Positions 9,636 to 19,828 of a stretch of DNA of 64,000 nt are shown in pieces. Position numbers and translations under genes: made by a program. The first letter of the stretch is position 1; each line of letters starts with the position of its first letter. The notes below the pieces were generated by a model. That model was not told the origin of the DNA, ran no database searches, and saw nothing but the letters and a program-made list of their open reading frames with translations. Source of the DNA: Xanthomonas campestris pv. phormiicola (lineage in GTDB: Bacteria > Pseudomonadota > Gammaproteobacteria > Xanthomonadales > Xanthomonadaceae); the NCBI GenBank assembly GCA_025666215.1, contig CP102593.1, positions 3,299,001 through 3,363,000 on the forward strand, in the 5' to 3' direction.

Positions 9636-9804
9636 GGGGCCGGGATTGGGGAGTCGGGATTGGGGATTCGCAAGAGCGGCACCCCATCGCTGACCTTCTC
9701 CTCTTCCCAAAACGAAAAAGCCGCGCAGATGCGCGGCTTTTTCGTCACAGAACCGGGAACCCGCTCTTGCGAATCCCCAATCCCGACTCCCTAATCCCGG
9801 CCCC
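9636..9804. repeat. Long inverted repeat of 7-bp-type units around a terminator
   Basis: The left arm (9636-9679) and right arm (9761-9804) are 44-nt reverse complements with one mismatch, composed of GGGATTGG/GGGATTCG-type heptamers ending in GCAAGAGCGG. They exactly fill the space between the suhB stop (9634) and the secF stop (9805) and enclose the terminator at 9714-9743. Confidence 0.85.
9714..9743. terminator. Bidirectional Rho-independent terminator between suhB and secF
   Basis: A 14-bp perfect stem GAAAAAGCCGCGCA / TGCGCGGCTTTTTC with a 2-nt centre. It has an A-run on one side and a T-run on the other, so it can end transcription of both convergent genes. Confidence 0.9.
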
Positions 9805-10770
9805 TCAGGGCCTACGCGCCAACGCCTCGACGTCCTTGGACTTCGGCAGCAGGTCCTGCTTGGTGACCTGGAACGGGCCGATCGACAGCAGCGGCACCGC
9901 CACGATCACCGAGGACACCACCACGATGATCGCGCCGATCATGTGGGTCAGCGCCAGGCCTTCCATCGAGGTGCCGCCGTACAGGTACAGCGCCAGCGCC
10001 GACAGGAAGAACATCACCGCGGTGATCACGGTGCGCGACAGGGTCTGGTTGATCGAGCGGTTCAGCACTTCCAGCGGCTCCACGCGCAGGCTGCGGAAGT
10101 TCTCGCGGACGCGGTCGAACACCACGATGATGTCGTTGATCGCAAAGCCCATCACCGACAGCAGGCCGGCCAGCACGGTCAGGTCGAACTCGCGGCCGGT
10201 GAGCGAGATGTAGGCCACCGTCACCAGCAGGTCGAACAGCGCGGTCAGGCTGGCCACCACCGCGAACTTCCACTCGAAGCGGAAGCCGATGTAGATCAGG
10301 AAGCCGACCAGCATGAACACGGTCGCGTAGACGCCGTTCAGCGCCAGGTCCTTGCCGACCTGCGGGCCGACGAATTCGCCCGGCTTCACCGTCGCCGGGT
10401 TCTCCGCGGTGGTCACCGCCTTGCGCACCTGCTCGGCGAGGTTCTTGGTCACGTCCTCGTTGTTGTGCTCGCCCTGTGGCTGCAGGCGGATCACGATCTC
10501 GTTGCCGCTGCCGACGTTCTGCACCTGCGCGTTCTCGAAGCCGGCGGTGGCCAGCTGTTCGCGCACATGGTCGATGTCCACCGGCTTCTGGAAGCTGGTC
10601 TGCACCAGCGCACCGCCGGTGAACTCCAACGCGTAGTTGAAGCCCTTGGCGAAGATCACCCCGAGCGAGACCACCGCCAGCACCAGCATCAGCGCCAGGG
10701 TCGGACGCCGCCAACGCATGAAGTCGATCTTGGTGTCGTTCGGAATCAGATGAAGCGGGAAAATTTTCAT
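9805..10770 (-). CDS. secF: Protein translocase subunit SecF
   Basis: A 321-residue inner-membrane protein of the SecDF (RND-related) complex, which uses the proton gradient to help pull exported proteins through SecYEG. It shows the first TM helix with the conserved GFNYALEFTGGALVQ segment, a periplasmic domain, then five further TM segments including VLAGLLSVMGFAINDIIVVFDRVREN. Normal length. It follows secD after 67 bp in the yajC-secD-secF order usual for the operon. The stop codon directly abuts a long inverted repeat. Confidence 0.97.
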   Translation of the reverse strand: MKIFPLHLIPNDTKIDFMRWRRPTLALMLVLAVVSLGVIFAKGFNYALEFTGGALVQTSFQKPVDIDHVREQLATAGFENAQVQNVGSGNEIVIRLQPQGEHNNEDVTKNLAEQVRKAVTTAENPATVKPGEFVGPQVGKDLALNGVYATVFMLVGFLIYIGFRFEWKFAVVASLTALFDLLVTVAYISLTGREFDLTVLAGLLSVMGFAINDIIVVFDRVRENFRSLRVEPLEVLNRSINQTLSRTVITAVMFFLSALALYLYGGTSMEGLALTHMIGAIIVVVSSVIVAVPLLSIGPFQVTKQDLLPKSKDVEALARRP

Positions 10771-10837
10771 TCAGACCTGCTCTTCATAATGTTGACCCCG
10801 CACATGGAGATGCGGGTTCTTGCGAAAGACGCGCGCA

Positions 10838-12682
10838 TCAGATCGCCAGCGACTTGAGCTTCTTGCGACGGCTGTAGATCAGCGTCGCCAGCGCGCGCGA
10901 CACGGTGATCGCGGTGAACATCGAGGCGAAGATGCCGATGATCATGGTCAGCGCGAAGCCCTTCAGCGGGCCGGTCCCGAACGCGTACAGGGCCACGCCG
11001 ACGATCAGGCCGGTGAGGTTGGCGTCGAGAATGGTGCCGCCGGCCTTGTCGTAGCCGGCCACGATCGCCGATTTCGGCGGCACGCCCAACCGCAACTCCT
11101 CGCGGATACGCTCGTTGATCAGCACGTTGGCGTCCACCGACAGGCCGACCGACAGGGCCAGGCCGGCGAAGCCGGGCAAGGTCATGGTGGCGCCGAACAG
11201 CGACATCACCGAGACCACGATCAGCAGGTTCATCAGCAGCGCCACCGAGGTGATCGCGCCGAACATGCGGTAGTACACGCCGAAGAACACCAGGGTGAAC
11301 AGGAACGCGTACAGCACCGCGGTGACGCCGCGCTCGACGTTCTCCGCGCCCAGGCTCGGGCCGATCACGTATTCCTCGACGAAGTCCATCGGCGCGGCCA
11401 GCGAACCGGCGCGCAGCAGCTTGGCCAGGTTCTCGGCCTCGACCTTCTCCAGGCCGGTGGTCTGGAAGTTCTTGCCGAACACGCCGGCGATGCGGGTCGG
11501 CGCCAGGGCTTCTTCCTTGACCCGCACGCTGCGCACTTCCTTGCCGTCGACCATGCTCACCGTCGGGATGCGCTCGATGTAGACCACCGACATCAGCTTG
11601 CCGGTGTTGGCGCTGGTGTAGTCGAACATGCGCTGGCCGGCGACGTTGTTGAGCGTGACCGACACCGCCGGCAGACCATTCTGGTCGTTGCTGACGGTGG
11701 CGTTGACCATCTGGTCGCCGGACACCAGCACGCGCTTGTTCAGCAGCACCGGGGCGCCGCTGTCGCGCAGGCGGAACACCTTGGCCTCCGGCGGGATGTT
11801 GCCGGTGCGCACCGCGTCCTCGGCATTGCCCTCGACCACGCCGCGGAACTCCAGCGTGGCGGTGGCGCCGATCATGCGCTTGGCCTCGGCGGTGTCCTGC
11901 ACGCCCGGCAGTTCGACCACGATGCGGTCCTCGCCCTGGCGCTGGATGATCGGCTCGGCCACGCCCAGCTGGTTGACGCGGTTGCGCAGCGTGGTCAGGT
12001 TCTGCTCGATCGCGCCGGCGGCGATCTGCTTGAGCTCGGCGTCGGGCACGCTGACCGCGATGGTCTGCCCGGACACGGCATAGCTCAGCGTCGGCTGCGC
12101 CTTGGCCAGCGCGGCGCGCGCGGCGTTGACGTCGGCGCCCTCGCCCAGGCCGACCTGGATGCTGTTGTCGGCGCGGCGCTCGACCGAGCGGTAGGCAATG
12201 CGGCTGTCGCGCAGCGTGGTGCGGATGTCCTCGGCGAAGGCGTCCAGGCGCTTGTCCAGCGCCGCCTTCTGGTCCACCTGCAGCGCGAAGTGCACGCCGC
12301 CGACCAGGTCCAGGCCCAGCACCATCGGCTTGCCGCCGATCGCCGACAGCCAGGTCGGCACGGTCGAGGCCAGGTTCAGCGCCACCGTGTAGTTCTCGCC
12401 CACCTGCTGGCGCAGGATGTCGTTGGCGCGGGTCTGCGCCTGCAGGCTCGGCAGGCGCACCATCAGGCTATCGCCCTCCTTGGCCACCGACTTGGGGGTG
12501 ATCCCGGCCGCCTTCAGCTCGGCGCTGACCCGCTCGCGCAGGGCCTCGTCGAGCTGGCCGCCGCGGCTGGCGGTGATCTGTACCGAGGGGTCCTTCTGGT
12601 AGACGTTGGGCAGCGCGTACAACGCACTGAACGCCAGCACGATCAGGATGAGGAAATACTTCCAGCGCGGAAACTCGAGCAT
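10838..12682 (-). CDS. secD: Protein translocase subunit SecD
   Basis: A 614-residue partner of SecF. An N-terminal TM (WKYFLILIVLAFSALYALPN) is followed by the large periplasmic head with GLDLVGGVHFALQVD and the C-terminal RND membrane half (LSVGLSVDANVLINERIREELR, GFALTMIIGIFASMFTAI). It sits between yajC and secF on the minus strand and is presumably transcribed from a promoter upstream of yajC or tgt. Length and motifs are normal. Confidence 0.97.
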   Translation of the reverse strand: MLEFPRWKYFLILIVLAFSALYALPNVYQKDPSVQITASRGGQLDEALRERVSAELKAAGITPKSVAKEGDSLMVRLPSLQAQTRANDILRQQVGENYTVALNLASTVPTWLSAIGGKPMVLGLDLVGGVHFALQVDQKAALDKRLDAFAEDIRTTLRDSRIAYRSVERRADNSIQVGLGEGADVNAARAALAKAQPTLSYAVSGQTIAVSVPDAELKQIAAGAIEQNLTTLRNRVNQLGVAEPIIQRQGEDRIVVELPGVQDTAEAKRMIGATATLEFRGVVEGNAEDAVRTGNIPPEAKVFRLRDSGAPVLLNKRVLVSGDQMVNATVSNDQNGLPAVSVTLNNVAGQRMFDYTSANTGKLMSVVYIERIPTVSMVDGKEVRSVRVKEEALAPTRIAGVFGKNFQTTGLEKVEAENLAKLLRAGSLAAPMDFVEEYVIGPSLGAENVERGVTAVLYAFLFTLVFFGVYYRMFGAITSVALLMNLLIVVSVMSLFGATMTLPGFAGLALSVGLSVDANVLINERIREELRLGVPPKSAIVAGYDKAGGTILDANLTGLIVGVALYAFGTGPLKGFALTMIIGIFASMFTAITVSRALATLIYSRRKKLKSLAI

Positions 12683-12738
12683 TGCAGGACCCCGCGCGAC
12701 GCCACGCCGGCGCCGCGCCTAGCAGTAAGAGAAATGGA

Positions 12739-13083
12739 TCAGGCGGACTTCAGCGTGCCCTTGGGCAGCACGTTGCCGATGGCGCCCTTCTGCACGCGGA
12801 TGCGCACGTTGTCGGCGATTTCCACGGTGATGAAGTGGTCGCCGATGTCGGTGACCACGCCGGCCACGCCGCCGGAGGTGATGACCTCGTCGCCGCGGCC
12901 GAGCTTGTCCAGCATCGACTTGTGCTCCTTCTGCCGCTTCATCTGCGGGCGGATCATCACGAAGTACATCACCGCGATCAGGATGATCGGCAGCAGGAAC
13001 ATCTGCATGCCGCCGCCAGCGGCAGGAGCGGCACCGGCGGTCTGCGCCTGGGCTGCGGGTATCAGGAAATCGAGCGGGTTCAT
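12739..13083 (-). CDS. yajC: Sec translocon accessory protein YajC
   Basis: A 114-residue small membrane protein associated with SecDF. It has an Ala/Gly-rich N-terminus, a single TM (MFLLPIILIAVMYFVMIRPQ) with the family signature RPQMKRQKEHKSM directly after it, then the GDEVITSGGVAGVV small domain. It is placed 56 bp upstream of secD. Confidence 0.95.
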   Translation of the reverse strand: MNPLDFLIPAAQAQTAGAAPAAGGGMQMFLLPIILIAVMYFVMIRPQMKRQKEHKSMLDKLGRGDEVITSGGVAGVVTDIGDHFITVEIADNVRIRVQKGAIGNVLPKGTLKSA

Positions 13084-13211
13084 CGGTGTGTCCTATGGTT
13101 TGGGCAGCCCGTCGCCGTTGGGGGCACGGACCGCTGGTTTGTCGCCGGGGGCGGCAAGCAGCCGCCGATTATGCCACGATCTCCCCTTGCTCCCGGAACG
13201 GCCGTCGCGTC

Positions 13212-13344
13212 CTCCCTTCTCCCTGCGGGAGAAGGTGCCGCGCAGCGGCGGATGAGGGTACGGGCGCAGCCTCGTGTGCTTTCGATGCTCGCGAGGCTGC
13301 GCCCCGTACCCTCACCCCAACCCCTCTCCCGGGGGGAGAGGGGC
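13212..13344. repeat. Intergenic palindromic repeat element between tgt and yajC
   Basis: This element contains a short hairpin CTTCTCCCTGCGGGAGAAGG, then a long imperfect palindrome GGGTACGGGCGCAGCCTCG ... CGAGGCTGCGCCCCGTACCC, then CCTCTCCCGGGGGGAGAGG. It resembles the interspersed element widespread in Xanthomonas intergenic regions and may act as a processing or attenuation hairpin between tgt and yajC. It ends at the tgt stop codon. Confidence 0.7.
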
Positions 13345-14590
<1,246 letters not shown>

Positions 14591-15655
14591 CCGCCCCACA
14601 ACAGCATCGCATCGCCGTAGCTGAAGAAGCGGTAGCGCTGCGCGATCGCGTGGCGATAGGCATCGAAGATGCGCTCGCGGCCGGCGAAGGCCGAGACCAT
14701 CATCAGCAGCGTGCTTTCCGGCAGATGGAAGTTGGTGACCATCGCATCGACGCTGCGGATGCGGTAGCCGGGCAGGATGAAGATCTGGGTTTCGCCGGCG
14801 AACGGATGCAGCTCGCCGTCCTTCGATGCGCTCTCCAGCGCGCGCACCACCGTGGTCCCGACCGCGATCACGCGGCCGCCGGCGGCGCGCGTGCGCCGCA
14901 CCTGCTCGACCAGGCTGGCGCCGACGTTGAGCCATTCGCGATGCATCACATGCTGCGCGAGCGCTTCCACCCGCACCGGCTGGAAGGTGCCAGCGCCGAC
15001 GTGCAAGGTGACATGGCCGACGCTCACGCCGCGCGCCTGCAGCGCCTCCAGCAACGGCGCATCGAAATGCAGGCCGGCGGTCGGCGCAGCGACCGCGCCG
15101 GCCTGCCGTGCGAACACGGTCTGGTAGCGCTCGCGGTCGTCCAGTCCAGGTTCGCGGCGGATGTACGGCGGCAACGGCAGGCGCCCGGCCTGTTGCAGCC
15201 ACGCCTCCAGCGTATCGGCGACATGGAACTGCAACTGGTAGAACTCGCCGTCGCGGCTAAGCACCTCGGCCTCGCCGCCGGCATCCAGGGCGATGCGCGC
15301 GCCGGCCTTGGGCGACTTGCTCACGCCCAGCTGCGCGCGCGCGCGCTGGCCGCCGAGCAGGCGTTCGATCAGGATCTCCACGCGGCCGCCGCTGCTCTTG
15401 TTGCCGAACAGCCGCGCCGGGATCACCCGGGTATCGTTGAACACCAGCAGATCGCCCGGCTGCAACAGCTCGGGCAGATCGCGCATCTGGCGGTCGGCGA
15501 ACGGCGCCGGTGCCGGCGGCACCAGCAGCAGGCGGCTGGCGGAACGTTCGGCCAGCGGCGCCTGCGCGATCAGTTCCTCGGGCAGTTCGTAGCGGAAATC
15601 GGACTTCTTCAAGGCCGGCGGATCACAGTGCAGATGGCCGGTCATTGTAGCTGGA

Positions 15656-15760
15656 GGGCCGGGATTCGGGATTCGGGATTCGGGATTGGGGATTGGCAAG
15701 AGCGAGGTCGCTTGCTCCGCTTTTGCGAATCCCCAATCCCGAATCACCAATCCCGGCCCT
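15656..15760. repeat. Inverted pair of 7-bp tandem repeat arrays upstream of queA
   Basis: The left array (15656 to about 15704) has successive GGGATTC and GGGATTG units ending GGCAAGAGCG. The right array (15725-15760) is its approximate reverse complement. The block separates queA from the Lrp-family gene and ends at that gene's stop codon. Confidence 0.8.
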
Positions 15761-16192
15761 TCACCGCTCGAACTTGGTCGACAGGATGATCGACGAGGTG
15801 GTGCGCTCCACCCCGTCGACTGCGCCGATGCGGTCGGTCAGCACGTCCATGTCGTTGACACCGGGCACCACGCCCAGCGCGATCAGGTCGTAGGCGCCGC
15901 TGACCGAGTGCAGCACGCGGATCTCGTCGATCTCGCGCAGCGCCTTGACCACCGAGGTCATCTTCTTCGGCAGTACGGTGATCAGGATGTGCGCGCGGAT
16001 ATGGCCCTGCTCGAAGTCGTCGCGGGTGCGCACCGTGTAGCCGCAGATCACCCCCTCGCGCTCCAGCCGCTCGATCCGGCTCTGCACGGTGGTGCGCGAC
16101 AGGCCGAGCTTGCGCGCGATCTGCGCGGTGGAGGCGCGGGCGTCCTCGCGCAGCAGCGAGAGCAGGCGTTCGTCGGAGGAGGTGATCTTCAT
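15761..16192 (-). CDS. Lrp/AsnC-family transcriptional regulator
   Basis: A 143-residue feast/famine regulator. The N-terminal winged HTH ([38 protein letters not shown]) is followed by the RAM ligand domain ([32 protein letters not shown]). It is divergent from the class-III aminotransferase gene, and a perfect 11-1-11 palindrome lies 9 bp upstream of its own start. This is the usual arrangement for an autoregulated local regulator controlling the neighbouring amino-acid enzyme. The effector is probably an amino acid, not identifiable here. Confidence 0.9.
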   Translation of the reverse strand: MKITSSDERLLSLLREDARASTAQIARKLGLSRTTVQSRIERLEREGVICGYTVRTRDDFEQGHIRAHILITVLPKKMTSVVKALREIDEIRVLHSVSGAYDLIALGVVPGVNDMDVLTDRIGAVDGVERTTSSIILSTKFER

Positions 16193-16201
16193 GTGCGGCC
16201 A

Positions 16202-16224
16202 AATTTCGTCGAATCGACGAAATT
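16202..16224. promoter_or_regulatory. Perfect palindromic operator candidate for the Lrp-family regulator
   Basis: AATTTCGTCGA, one central A, then TCGACGAAATT: 11-bp arms with no mismatch. It is 9 bp upstream of the regulator start codon, so bound protein would cover that gene's ribosome-binding region, and about 95 bp upstream of the aminotransferase start. The AT-rich flank that follows (to about 16285) probably holds the divergent promoters. Confidence 0.7.
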
Positions 16225-16320
16225 ATCCGATTTCCTGCACAAATCAACTCTGCCAACCGACGATCCGGTCCCGATAATAGAAGGTCTATCGATGAACCAC
16301 CCGCCTCCAGGAGATCCCGC

Positions 16321-17817
16321 ATGACCGTACTCGGCCCCCTCGCCCCGCTGCGCGCCCATGCCGGCGACCGCCTGACCGCCGGCCTGGACGATGCCGGCAT
16401 CGACCGCCTGGCCGCCTCGCATCCGCAGCTGGGCGCCGCGATCGCCGCCGCCGCGGCCGACTACGCGCGCCTGGCGCCGGAGTTCGCCGACCTGCTGGAG
16501 CTGGACGAGAGCGAACAGATCCGCACCCTGCAGGCTGGCTTCGTCAACTTCTACGCCGACGACGCGGTGACCCCGTACGTGGCGCTGGCCGCGCGCGGGC
16601 CGTGGGTGGTCACGCTGAAGGGCGCGGTGCTGTACGACGCCGGCGGCTATGGCATGCTCGGCTTCGGCCACACCCCGGACGCGGTGCTGGAAGCGATGGC
16701 GCGGCCGCAGGCGATGGCCAACGTGATGACCCCGAGCCTGTCGCAGTTGCGCTTCGACCGCGCGCTGCGTGCCGAGATCGGCCAGCAGCGCGGCGGCTGT
16801 CCGTACAGCAAGTTCATGTGCCTCAACTCCGGCTCCGAAGCGGTGGGCCTGGCCGCGCGCATCGCCGACATCAACGCCAAGCTGCAGACCGACCCGGGCG
16901 CGCGCCATGCCGGCGCGAAGATCAAGCGCATCGTGGTCAAGGGCAGCTTCCACGGCCGCACCGACCGGCCGGGGCTGTATTCCGATTCCAGCCGCAAGGC
17001 CTACGTGCAGCACCTGGCCAGCTATCGCGGCGAGGACTCGGTGATCGCGATCGCGCCCTACGACGTGGACGCGCTGCGCCGCGCGTTCACCGATGCCGAG
17101 CACAACGGCGGGTTCGTCGAGGCGGTGTTCCTGGAGCCGGTGATGGGCGAAGGCGACCCGGGCCGCGCGCTGCCGCCGGCGTTCTACGCCGCCGCGCGCG
17201 AGCTGACCCGCGCCCACGGCAGCCTGCTGCTGGTCGATTCGATCCAGGCCGGACTGCGCGCCCACGGCGTGCTGTCGGTGGTGGACTATCCCGGCTTCGA
17301 GCAGCTCGATCCGCCGGACATGGAAACCTATTCCAAGGCGCTCAACGCCGCGCAGTTCCCGCTGTCGGTGCTGGCGGTGACCGAGCACGCCGCGCAGCTG
17401 TACCGCAAGGGCACCTACGGCAACACCATGACCAGCAACCCGCGCGCGCTGGACGTGGCCAGCGCCACGCTGGCGCAGCTGACCCCGCAGGTGCGCGCCA
17501 ACATCCGCGCGCGCGGCGCCGAGGCGGTGCAGAAGCTGGAGAAGCTCAAGGCCGAACTCGGCGGGCTGATCACCCAGGTGCAGGGCACCGGCTTGCTGTT
17601 CTCCTGCGCGCTGGCGCCGCAGTTCAAGTGCTACGGCGCCGGCTCCACCGAGGAATGGCTGCGCCAGCACGGGGTCAACGTGATCCACGGCGGCGAGAAC
17701 TCGCTGCGCTTCACCCCGCATTTCGGCATGGATGGCGAGGAACTGGACCTGCTGGTCGGGCTGATCGGCCGCGCGCTGCGCGAGGGCCCGCGACTGGCGC
17801 AGGCCGCGGCCGCCTGA
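16321..17817 (+). CDS. Class-III PLP-dependent aminotransferase, substrate unknown
   Basis: A 498-residue fold-type I aminotransferase. It shows the cofactor-binding NSGSEAVGLAARIAD, GSFHGRTDRPGLYS and the probable PLP lysine in YSKALNAAQFPLS. The usual DEIQTGLGRTG segment reads DSIQAGLRAHG, so it is a divergent subgroup, and there is an N-terminal extension of about 90 residues before the canonical domain. The start at 16321 is preceded by CCAGGAG. The adjacent divergent Lrp-type gene suggests induction by an amino acid. Candidates are an omega-amino acid or lysine-type substrate, but sequence alone does not decide. Confidence 0.85.
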   Translation: MTVLGPLAPLRAHAGDRLTAGLDDAGIDRLAASHPQLGAAIAAAAADYARLAPEFADLLELDESEQIRTLQAGFVNFYADDAVTPYVALAARGPWVVTLKGAVLYDAGGYGMLGFGHTPDAVLEAMARPQAMANVMTPSLSQLRFDRALRAEIGQQRGGCPYSKFMCLNSGSEAVGLAARIADINAKLQTDPGARHAGAKIKRIVVKGSFHGRTDRPGLYSDSSRKAYVQHLASYRGEDSVIAIAPYDVDALRRAFTDAEHNGGFVEAVFLEPVMGEGDPGRALPPAFYAAARELTRAHGSLLLVDSIQAGLRAHGVLSVVDYPGFEQLDPPDMETYSKALNAAQFPLSVLAVTEHAAQLYRKGTYGNTMTSNPRALDVASATLAQLTPQVRANIRARGAEAVQKLEKLKAELGGLITQVQGTGLLFSCALAPQFKCYGAGSTEEWLRQHGVNVIHGGENSLRFTPHFGMDGEELDLLVGLIGRALREGPRLAQAAAA

Positions 17818-17830
17818 GGCCGGCCGGCGC

Positions 17831-18130
17831 ATGCTGCAGGCCTTGGCCGAGGCGATCGCCCGGCCGCTGTTCGAACTGCTGGTGGCGCTGTTCGGCTACT
17901 GGAGCGGCCGGCTGTTGCTGCCGGTGCTGTCGCTGGGCTGGATTCGCGCCGAGGCCCGCCGCGACCGGCCGCCGCGCCGGTCCGGCACGCGCCACCGCGG
18001 CCATCCGCTGGTCTACCGCAATGCCAGCGGCAGCCTGGTCGCCAGCGACGATGCGGTGATGGCGCTGGGCCTGGCGTGCTGGGCGCTGCTGGCGCTGGCC
18101 GCGTTCGTGCTCTACCGCCTGGCGCGGTGA
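17831..18130 (+). CDS. Small hypothetical membrane protein
   Basis: 99 residues, starting 13 bp after the aminotransferase stop and therefore probably co-transcribed. Two hydrophobic segments (LFELLVALFGYWSGRLLLPVLSLGW near the N-terminus and VMALGLACWALLALAAFVLYRL at the C-terminus) flank a basic loop. I recognise no family. Its hydrophobic pattern and downstream spacing make it more likely real than not. Confidence 0.6.
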   Translation: MLQALAEAIARPLFELLVALFGYWSGRLLLPVLSLGWIRAEARRDRPPRRSGTRHRGHPLVYRNASGSLVASDDAVMALGLACWALLALAAFVLYRLAR

Positions 18131-18284
18131 AGCGCCGCCGCCGTGCTCGCATGCACGGTCGCCGCACTGCCCCTGCAACGAACCTGCGCCGGCCACACGG
18201 CCGCGGCGCGGACGGTTGCCGTGCGCGCCTGGATACCGTGCCGGGCCGCGCGGCCTGGCATGGCGGCCGATTCGGCGGAGCGCG

Positions 18285-18563
18285 CTACTTCAGATAGCTC
18301 TTGAGGATGACGGCGACATCCGCGACCGCCAGTTCCCGTTCGTCGATCTGTTCGGGCCTCGCCACATGGTGCTTGAGGTGGTCGGCCAGCAGCTCGATCA
18401 TCAGGCCTTGCGACGCCCCGCGGACGGCGGCGACCTGGGTCAGCAGCGCCGTGCAGTCCACGTCCTGCGCTTGGCTCAACGCCTTCTCCAGCGCTTCCAC
18501 CTGCCCGCGCAGGCGCCGCACGCGGGCGAGGAGCTTGGGCTTGTTGTCGTTGAGGTGCGCCAT
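18285..18563 (-). CDS. CsoR/RcnR/FrmR-family metal-responsive repressor (DmeR-like)
   Basis: A 92-residue all-helical repressor. Ligand positions typical of the nickel/cobalt branch are present: His3, Cys37, His62 and His66. It is divergent from a CDF exporter, so it probably represses that gene until Ni/Co binds. It has a strong ribosome-binding site (GGAGGGG) that is itself part of the GC-tract operator at 18567-18581. A formaldehyde-sensing FrmR role is less likely given the exporter neighbour. Confidence 0.88.
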   Translation of the reverse strand: MAHLNDNKPKLLARVRRLRGQVEALEKALSQAQDVDCTALLTQVAAVRGASQGLMIELLADHLKHHVARPEQIDERELAVADVAVILKSYLK

Positions 18564-18566
18564 ATA

Positions 18567-18605
18567 TACCCCTCCGGGGTAATTTGTATACGATAGGGGG
18601 GTATC
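18567..18605. promoter_or_regulatory. Two G/C-tract operators of the CsoR/RcnR type between repressor and exporter
   Basis: Site 1 is TACCCCTCCGGGGTA (18567-18581), overlapping the repressor's Shine-Dalgarno. Site 2 is GATAGGGGGGTATC (18592-18605), a G6 tract with inverted ATA/TAT flanks like known RcnR-family sites. They are 10 bp apart, so one regulator could control both divergent genes. Confidence 0.7.
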
Positions 18606-18626
18606 TTATCTCAGGCGACCTCCTCC

Positions 18627-19637
18627 ATGTCGATTTCGGCCACTGCGGCGCAACGCGCTCATTCACATGCCTTCGCCGGCGGCAATCCGCTTGCCGAGCG
18701 CAGCACCAGGAGGGCGGTCGTCCTCACCGCGATCATGATGGTGGTGGAGATCGTCGGCGGCTGGACGCTCAATTCCATGGCCCTGCTCGCCGACGGCTGG
18801 CACATGAGTTCGCACGCACTGGCGCTGGGCCTGGCGCTGTTCGCCTACGCCTTCGCCCGCCGTCACGCCGGCAACGCCCGGTTCGCGTTCGGAACGTGGA
18901 AGGTCGAGGTGCTGGGCGGCTACACGAGCGCCATCCTGCTGCTGGGCGTCGCCGGCTTGATGGCGTTCCAGTCGGTCGAACGCCTGTTTTCGCCGACGCC
19001 GATCCATTACCAGGAGGCGATCGTCATCGCCTTCATCGGCTTGCTGGTCAACCTGATCTGCGCCTGGTGGCTACGCGACTCCCATGACCATGCGCATCAC
19101 GGGCATGGGCACGACCACCATCATGGACATGGACATGGACATGGACATGCACACGCACACGCACATGACCATCAGCATGGGCATGGCCATGGCCACAAGG
19201 ACCTGAATCTGCGCGCCGCCTACCTGCATGTGGTGGCGGACGCGGCCACCTCGGTCCTGGCGATCGTGGCGCTGCTGGTGGGGATGCTGTGGGGCGCGAG
19301 GTGGATGGATCCGGCCATGGGCATCGTCGGCGCCGTGCTGGTGACGGTGTGGGCCTGGGGACTGCTGCGCAGCACCGGCAAGGTGCTGCTGGACGCGGAG
19401 ATGGACGCGCCGGTGGTGGCGGAAATCCGCGACGTCATCGACGCGCTGCCGTGCGAGGCGGCGATCAGCGATCTCCACGTGTGGCGGGTCGGCGGCGACA
19501 AGTACGCCTGCGTCATCAGCCTGGTGACCGCGGCGGACGTGGCGGCCGACGATGTCCGCAGCGCGCTCGGCGTGCACGAGGAACTGGCGCACATCACGGT
19601 GGAAATTCACGTCGCCGGCGCTGCGCCGACGGCCTGA
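18627..19637 (+). CDS. dmeF: CDF-family Co/Ni efflux protein (DmeF-like) with His-rich loop
   Basis: A 336-residue inner-membrane cation diffusion facilitator. It carries the DmeF-type start (AHSHAFAGGNPLAERSTRR), the TM2 metal motif LADGWHMSSHA, a long His-rich cytoplasmic loop from about residue 150 to 190 made of HG/HD/HA repeats, and a second metal motif in HVVADAATSVLAIVAL. The divergent metal-responsive repressor and its G-tract operators support Co/Ni export over zinc. No clear Shine-Dalgarno precedes the ATG. Confidence 0.9.
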   Translation: MSISATAAQRAHSHAFAGGNPLAERSTRRAVVLTAIMMVVEIVGGWTLNSMALLADGWHMSSHALALGLALFAYAFARRHAGNARFAFGTWKVEVLGGYTSAILLLGVAGLMAFQSVERLFSPTPIHYQEAIVIAFIGLLVNLICAWWLRDSHDHAHHGHGHDHHHGHGHGHGHAHAHAHDHQHGHGHGHKDLNLRAAYLHVVADAATSVLAIVALLVGMLWGARWMDPAMGIVGAVLVTVWAWGLLRSTGKVLLDAEMDAPVVAEIRDVIDALPCEAAISDLHVWRVGGDKYACVISLVTAADVAADDVRSALGVHEELAHITVEIHVAGAAPTA

Positions 19638-19828
19638 CCGGCACTGCGCAGGCCGCATCGCGGCGCACGCTCGCCGCTGCGACGCTGTGCGTGCTGGCGC
19701 CGATCCGCGGACGCTGCTGGATGCACCAAGCCAGCGCAGGCCTGCCACGAAAACGGCGAGCGCCGGCCCCGGGCATCCGCCGCACACGCAGGCCGGGCGC
19801 AGCGCCGCCCCGTGCCCGGCGCGCCGCG

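Noticed and set aside
9636..9804. Possible CRISPR-like repeat/spacer structure from the periodic arrays
   Set aside because: The units are 7-bp contiguous heptamers in facing pairs, with no unique spacers and no cas genes.
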